From the NCBI GenBank assembly GCA_945901125.1, contig CAMDKD010000009.1, forward strand, positions 1-64,000: a DNA stretch of 64,000 bases. Reading direction: 5' to 3'. This DNA comes from Bordetella parapertussis. Lineage in GTDB: Bacteria; Pseudomonadota; Gammaproteobacteria; Burkholderiales; Burkholderiaceae_C. Below are positions 60,761-64,000 of the stretch, piece by piece. The notes below the pieces were generated by a model, which was not told the DNA's origin, searched no databases, and saw only the letters and a program-made list of their open reading frames with translations. Positions within the stretch are counted from its first letter, which is position 1, and every line of letters begins with the position of its first letter. The translations under genes were made by a program, and so were the position numbers.

Positions 60761-63361
60761 ATGCTGCAAAAAACCACTGACATAGACCCGACAGAAACGG
60801 CTGAATGGCGTCAGGCCTTCCAGGCTGTGGTCGGCGCTTACGGCCCCGAACGCGCCCGTTACCTGCTGGACCAAATGGTGGCCTTGGCGCACCAAAGCCA
60901 GATCGAATGGTCGCCCGAACTCGTCACGCCCTATGTCAACACCATTCCCGTGCAAGCGCAGCAGCCTTACCCCGGCGATTTGGCCATCGAAGAAAAACTC
61001 GCTTCGCTGATGCGCTGGAATGCGTTGGCCATGGTGGCCAAAGCCAACGGTGCCTACGGCGAACTCGGCGGGCATATCGCCAGTTACGCCAGCGCCGCCG
61101 ATTTGTTCGAGGTCGGCTACAACCATTTTTTCCATGCACGTGACGTCAAACACCAAGGCGATCTGGTTTTTTTCCAGCCGCACAGCGCGCCCGGCGTGTA
61201 TGCCCGCGCTTACCTTGAAGGCCGCTTGAGCGAAGCCGATTTGTCGCATTACCGCCAGGAACTCAAAGCTCCGCGCGAAGGCGCTCGCGGCTTGTCCAGC
61301 TACCCGCATCCCTGGCTGATGCCGGACTTTTGGCAGTTCCCCACCGGCTCCATGGGCATAGGTCCGATCAGCTCGATTTACCACGCCCGTTTCATGCGCT
61401 ATTTGACGCACCGAGGCTTGGTCAACTGCCAAAAACGCAAAGTCTGGGGCGTGTTCGGCGACGGCGAAATGGACGAACCGGAAAGCATGAGCGCGCTCAC
61501 CCTGGCCTCGCGCGAACGCCTGGACAACCTGGTCTGGGTGGTGAACTGCAATTTGCAACGCTTGGATGGCCCGGTGCGCGGCAACGGCCGCATCATCGAT
61601 GAGCTGGAAAAACTGTTTCGCGGCGCCGGTTGGAACGTGATCAAACTGATTTGGGGCAGCGACTGGGACGGCTTGTTCGCTCGCGACACGCACGGCGCCT
61701 TGGTCAAAGCATTCGCCAACACGGTGGATGGTCAGATGCAAACCTTTGCTGCCAAAGATGGGCGCTTCAACCGCGAAACCTTCTTCGGCCAAAACCCTGA
61801 ACTCGCGCAACTCGCACAAGGCCTGAGTGACGAGCAAATCGACAGACTCAAACGCGGCGGTCACGACCTGGTGAAAATTCATGCCGCTTATGCAGCCGCC
61901 GCCGCCCACCCCGGCCAGCCCACCGTCATCTTGGCGCACACCAAAAAAGGCTACGGCATGGGCCAAGCCGGTCAAGGCAAGATGACCACGCACAGCCAGA
62001 AAAAATTCGACGAGTCCGCGCTACTGGCATTTCGCAACCGCTTTAACCTGCCCTTGTCGGACGAGCAAGCCGCCAACATGGATTTTTTCAAACCGGCGGC
62101 GGATTCACCCGAAATGCAATACCTGCATGCCAAACGTACAGCGCTGGGCGGCTACCTGCCCAAGCGCGATACCGCGTGTGCCGTGGTGCCGGTACCTGCA
62201 CTCTCAAGCTACGCAAGCTTTGCCTTGCAGGCCGATAACAAAGAAATGTCGACCACCATGGCCTTTGTGCGCATCTTGGGACAGTTGATGAAAGACCCGC
62301 AACTTGGGGCCCGCGTAGTACCCATCGTCGCCGACGAGGCACGCACTTTCGGCATGGCCAATTTGTTCAAGCAGGTCGGTATTTATTCCAGCGTTGGCCA
62401 ACAGTATGAGCCCGAAGACATAGGCTCGGTGCTGAGTTACCGCGAAGCCATGGACGGACAAATTCTTGAAGAAGGCATAAGCGAAGCCGGTGCCATCGCC
62501 AGTTGGACGGCAGCCGCCACCAGCTACAGCGTGCACGGTCTGGCTATGTTGCCGTTCTACATTTACTACTCGATGTTCGGCTTTCAGCGCGTCGGCGACG
62601 CCATCTGGGCCGCAGCCGATCAACGCGCACGCGGCTTCTTACTCGGCGCAACATCGGGCAGAACCACGCTGGGCGGCGAAGGTTTGCAACACCAGGACGG
62701 CAGCAGCCATTTGGTGGCAGCCACCATTCCGAATTGCAAAGCCTATGACCCGGCGTTTGCCGGTGAAATGGCGGTCATCATCGACCAGGGCATGCGCGAG
62801 ATGCTGGTCGAGCAACAGGACGTGTTTTATTACGTTACTTTGATGAACGAAAACTACGCGCAACCCGATTTGCCCGAAGGCGTGAATGAGCAATTGCTCA
62901 AAGGCTGTTACCGCTTGTCAGCAGCGCCTGCCTCATTGAAAACCAAAGCGGCGCAGGTGACATTGATGGGCTCGGGCGCGATTCTGGGCGAAGTGATCAA
63001 AGCCGCTTCACTGCTGGCCGAACAAGGTGTTGCAGCTGAAATATTCAGTGTGACGAGTTGGAGCGAGCTCGCGCGCGACGGTGTGCGCTGCGAACAGTCG
63101 GCCATTGACGGACTTGGCAACACAGCGCCTTTTGTGCAACAGCAACTGCAAAGCAGCAGCGGTCCGGTGATTGCTGCCACCGACTATGTGCGCGCGGTTC
63201 CTGAGAGCATTCGTGCTTACCTGCCTGCGGGCCGTCGCTACCTGACGCTGGGCACAGACGGTTTTGGCCGCAGCGACACGCGCCAGGAGTTGCGTCAATT
63301 TTTCCGGGTAGACGCAGCAAGCATTGTCAAAGCTGCGTTGCATGCCTTAGGCAAAACCTAA
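60761..63361 (+). CDS. Stand-alone 2-oxoacid dehydrogenase E1 (AceE paralog, MdeB-like)
   Basis: An 866-residue E1 with the same architecture as aceE (33364-36075). The ThDP motif is GDGEMDEPESMSALTLAS with VVNCNLQRLDGPV. It begins PERARYLLDQMVALAHQ and ends AYLPAGRRYLTLGTDGFGRSD. No E2 or E3 gene follows, so it must share those from elsewhere, for example aceF/lpdA in this window. Similar AceE paralogs next to an Lrp gene include MdeB of Pseudomonas putida, which acts on 2-ketobutyrate. The product would be propionyl-CoA. It converges with serC, 10 bases away. Confidence 0.9.
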   Translation: MLQKTTDIDPTETAEWRQAFQAVVGAYGPERARYLLDQMVALAHQSQIEWSPELVTPYVNTIPVQAQQPYPGDLAIEEKLASLMRWNALAMVAKANGAYGELGGHIASYASAADLFEVGYNHFFHARDVKHQGDLVFFQPHSAPGVYARAYLEGRLSEADLSHYRQELKAPREGARGLSSYPHPWLMPDFWQFPTGSMGIGPISSIYHARFMRYLTHRGLVNCQKRKVWGVFGDGEMDEPESMSALTLASRERLDNLVWVVNCNLQRLDGPVRGNGRIIDELEKLFRGAGWNVIKLIWGSDWDGLFARDTHGALVKAFANTVDGQMQTFAAKDGRFNRETFFGQNPELAQLAQGLSDEQIDRLKRGGHDLVKIHAAYAAAAAHPGQPTVILAHTKKGYGMGQAGQGKMTTHSQKKFDESALLAFRNRFNLPLSDEQAANMDFFKPAADSPEMQYLHAKRTALGGYLPKRDTACAVVPVPALSSYASFALQADNKEMSTTMAFVRILGQLMKDPQLGARVVPIVADEARTFGMANLFKQVGIYSSVGQQYEPEDIGSVLSYREAMDGQILEEGISEAGAIASWTAAATSYSVHGLAMLPFYIYYSMFGFQRVGDAIWAAADQRARGFLLGATSGRTTLGGEGLQHQDGSSHLVAATIPNCKAYDPAFAGEMAVIIDQGMREMLVEQQDVFYYVTLMNENYAQPDLPEGVNEQLLKGCYRLSAAPASLKTKAAQVTLMGSGAILGEVIKAASLLAEQGVAAEIFSVTSWSELARDGVRCEQSAIDGLGNTAPFVQQQLQSSSGPVIAATDYVRAVPESIRAYLPAGRRYLTLGTDGFGRSDTRQELRQFFRVDAASIVKAALHALGKT

Positions 63362-63362
63362 A

Positions 63363-63375
63363 CCTGAGTCTCAGG
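63363..63375. repeat. CCTGAGTCTCAGG palindrome between E1 and serC
   Basis: A perfect 6+1+6 palindrome just after the E1 stop and covering the serC stop. It has no T-run. It may be a weak bidirectional terminator or of no function. Confidence 0.4.
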
Positions 63376-64000
63376 CGTTGTCCTTTTCAAAGCGGTGCAG
63401 GTAGTCGCGCAAACGCTGCACGCTGTCCAAAGACATGGCGTTGTAAATGGACGCGCGCATGCCGCCGGCCGAGCGGTGGCCGCGCAATTGCACCATGCCT
63501 TCTTTTTCCGCGCCTTGTAAAAACGCAGCGTTCAAAGATTCGTCTTTCAAAAAGAAGGTCACGTTCATGCGCGAGCGGTCTTCGCGCGCCACGCGGTTGC
63601 TGAACATGCTGCTATGGTCTAAAAATTCATACAGCAAATCTGCTTTGCGATGGTTATGTATTTGCATAGCCGACAAACCGCCCTGCTCTTGTATGTGCTG
63701 CAACACCAAACCCATGATGTAAATCGCATAGGTCGGCGGCGTGTTGTACATAGAGCTTTGTTCGTCCTGCAACTGGTAATTAAAGGCTGAAGGCGTGATG
63801 TCCAAGGCATTGCCGAACAAATCACGCCGCACTATGACCAGCGTCACGCCTGAAGGGCCCATGTTTTTTTGCGCCCCGGCGTAAATCAGGCCGTAACGAC
63901 TGACGTCCAGCGGCGCAGACATGATGTTGGACGACATGTCTGCCACCAGCGGCACGCTGCCTGTGTCTGGCGTCCAATGGCATTCCACGCCGCCTATGGT
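63371..64000 (-). CDS. serC: Phosphoserine aminotransferase (5' end outside window)
   Basis: The last 209 residues of a PLP enzyme making phosphoserine from 3-phosphohydroxypyruvate, also used in pyridoxal phosphate synthesis. The PLP lysine is in YAGAQKNMGPSG. TPPTYAIYIMGLVLQ, RMNVTFFLKDE and the Arg-rich LRGHRSAGGMRASIYNAM are SerC motifs. The frame stays open to the window edge (reading TIGGVECHW inward), so about 150 N-terminal residues lie beyond base 64000. Confidence 0.96.
   Translation of the reverse strand, partial: TIGGVECHWTPDTGSVPLVADMSSNIMSAPLDVSRYGLIYAGAQKNMGPSGVTLVIVRRDLFGNALDITPSAFNYQLQDEQSSMYNTPPTYAIYIMGLVLQHIQEQGGLSAMQIHNHRKADLLYEFLDHSSMFSNRVAREDRSRMNVTFFLKDESLNAAFLQGAEKEGMVQLRGHRSAGGMRASIYNAMSLDSVQRLRDYLHRFEKDNA

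Noticed and set aside
60725..61993. 422-codon antisense frame in the stand-alone E1 gene
   Set aside because: Shadow of the E1 gene; starts and ends without ribosome site or domain.

Overview
The window looks like the chromosome of a betaproteobacterium of the order Burkholderiales, most likely a Comamonadaceae-type organism. Evidence: a polyhydroxyalkanoate depolymerase, an aceE-aceF-lpdA pyruvate dehydrogenase cluster whose lpdA carries its own lipoyl domain, a divergent PAS kinase / LuxR-type regulator followed by folD and an M3 oligopeptidase, a complete isc operon ending in fdx and dnaQ, and a propionyl-CoA / methylmalonyl-CoA gene set. This placement is inferred from gene content and order; no marker phylogeny was possible. 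No rRNA, CRISPR array or intact prophage is visible.

Layout. (1) 1-3077 is accessory DNA: a complete IS66-family element (1-2531, starting exactly at the window edge) has inserted into what looks like a tyrosine recombinase gene, of which only the C-terminal 50 codons remain. This remnant lies beside the 3' end of tRNA-Val(CAC), the usual border of an integrated island. (2) 3078-9300 holds tRNA-Val, dnaQ and iscR-iscS-iscU-iscA-hscB-hscA-fdx, all read leftward, with IscR type-1-like sites in front of iscR. (3) 9301-16964 has uvrB, an aromatic/aspartate aminotransferase, a haloacid dehalogenase, a YgiD-type dioxygenase, phaZ, an RnfB-like ferredoxin and a VOC protein. (4) 16464-28507 is a leftward propionyl-CoA to succinyl-CoA block: Orn/Lys/Arg decarboxylase, methylmalonyl-CoA mutase, MeaB, PccB, PccA and the VOC protein (candidate epimerase). 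Three type II toxin-antitoxin modules sit inside it, one translationally coupled to meaB. (5) 28593-30091 has tRNA-Ser(GGA) with a terminator, then a decayed stretch with an IS21-family left-end remnant, a 35-bp copy of lpdA and a DUF4160/DUF2442 pair. (6) 30105-36075 is the pyruvate dehydrogenase complex, divergent from a two-component system, folD and prlC (36213-42269).

(7) 42263-48050 is housekeeping and small exported proteins: rpiA, pyrD, a PLD-type nuclease, a DnaQ-like exonuclease, two secreted small proteins, a MAPEG protein, aroQ and a second haloacid dehalogenase. (8) 48129-57281 is the least understood part. It has two bactofilin genes, a DUF4337 membrane protein, a four-gene operon matching the Zur-linked DUF2796/ABC/DUF3299 set of pseudomonads, and a three-gene operon of single- or double-pass membrane proteins, two with N-terminal zinc ribbons and two with His-rich extracytoplasmic segments. 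(9) 57293-64000 has a SAF-domain oxidoreductase with a PhyH dioxygenase, an exported TPR protein, an Lrp regulator divergent from a second, stand-alone E1 dehydrogenase, and the 3' part of serC running off the window.

How the genes connect: the stand-alone E1 next to an Lrp gene resembles the MdeB / 2-ketobutyrate dehydrogenase arrangement and would yield propionyl-CoA, the substrate of the PccAB-epimerase-mutase block. It has no E2/E3 of its own and could borrow them from the aceF/lpdA cluster. The strongest candidates for something undescribed are the zinc-ribbon / His-rich membrane operon beside bactofilin, and the repeated placement of toxin-antitoxin modules inside the propionate operon.
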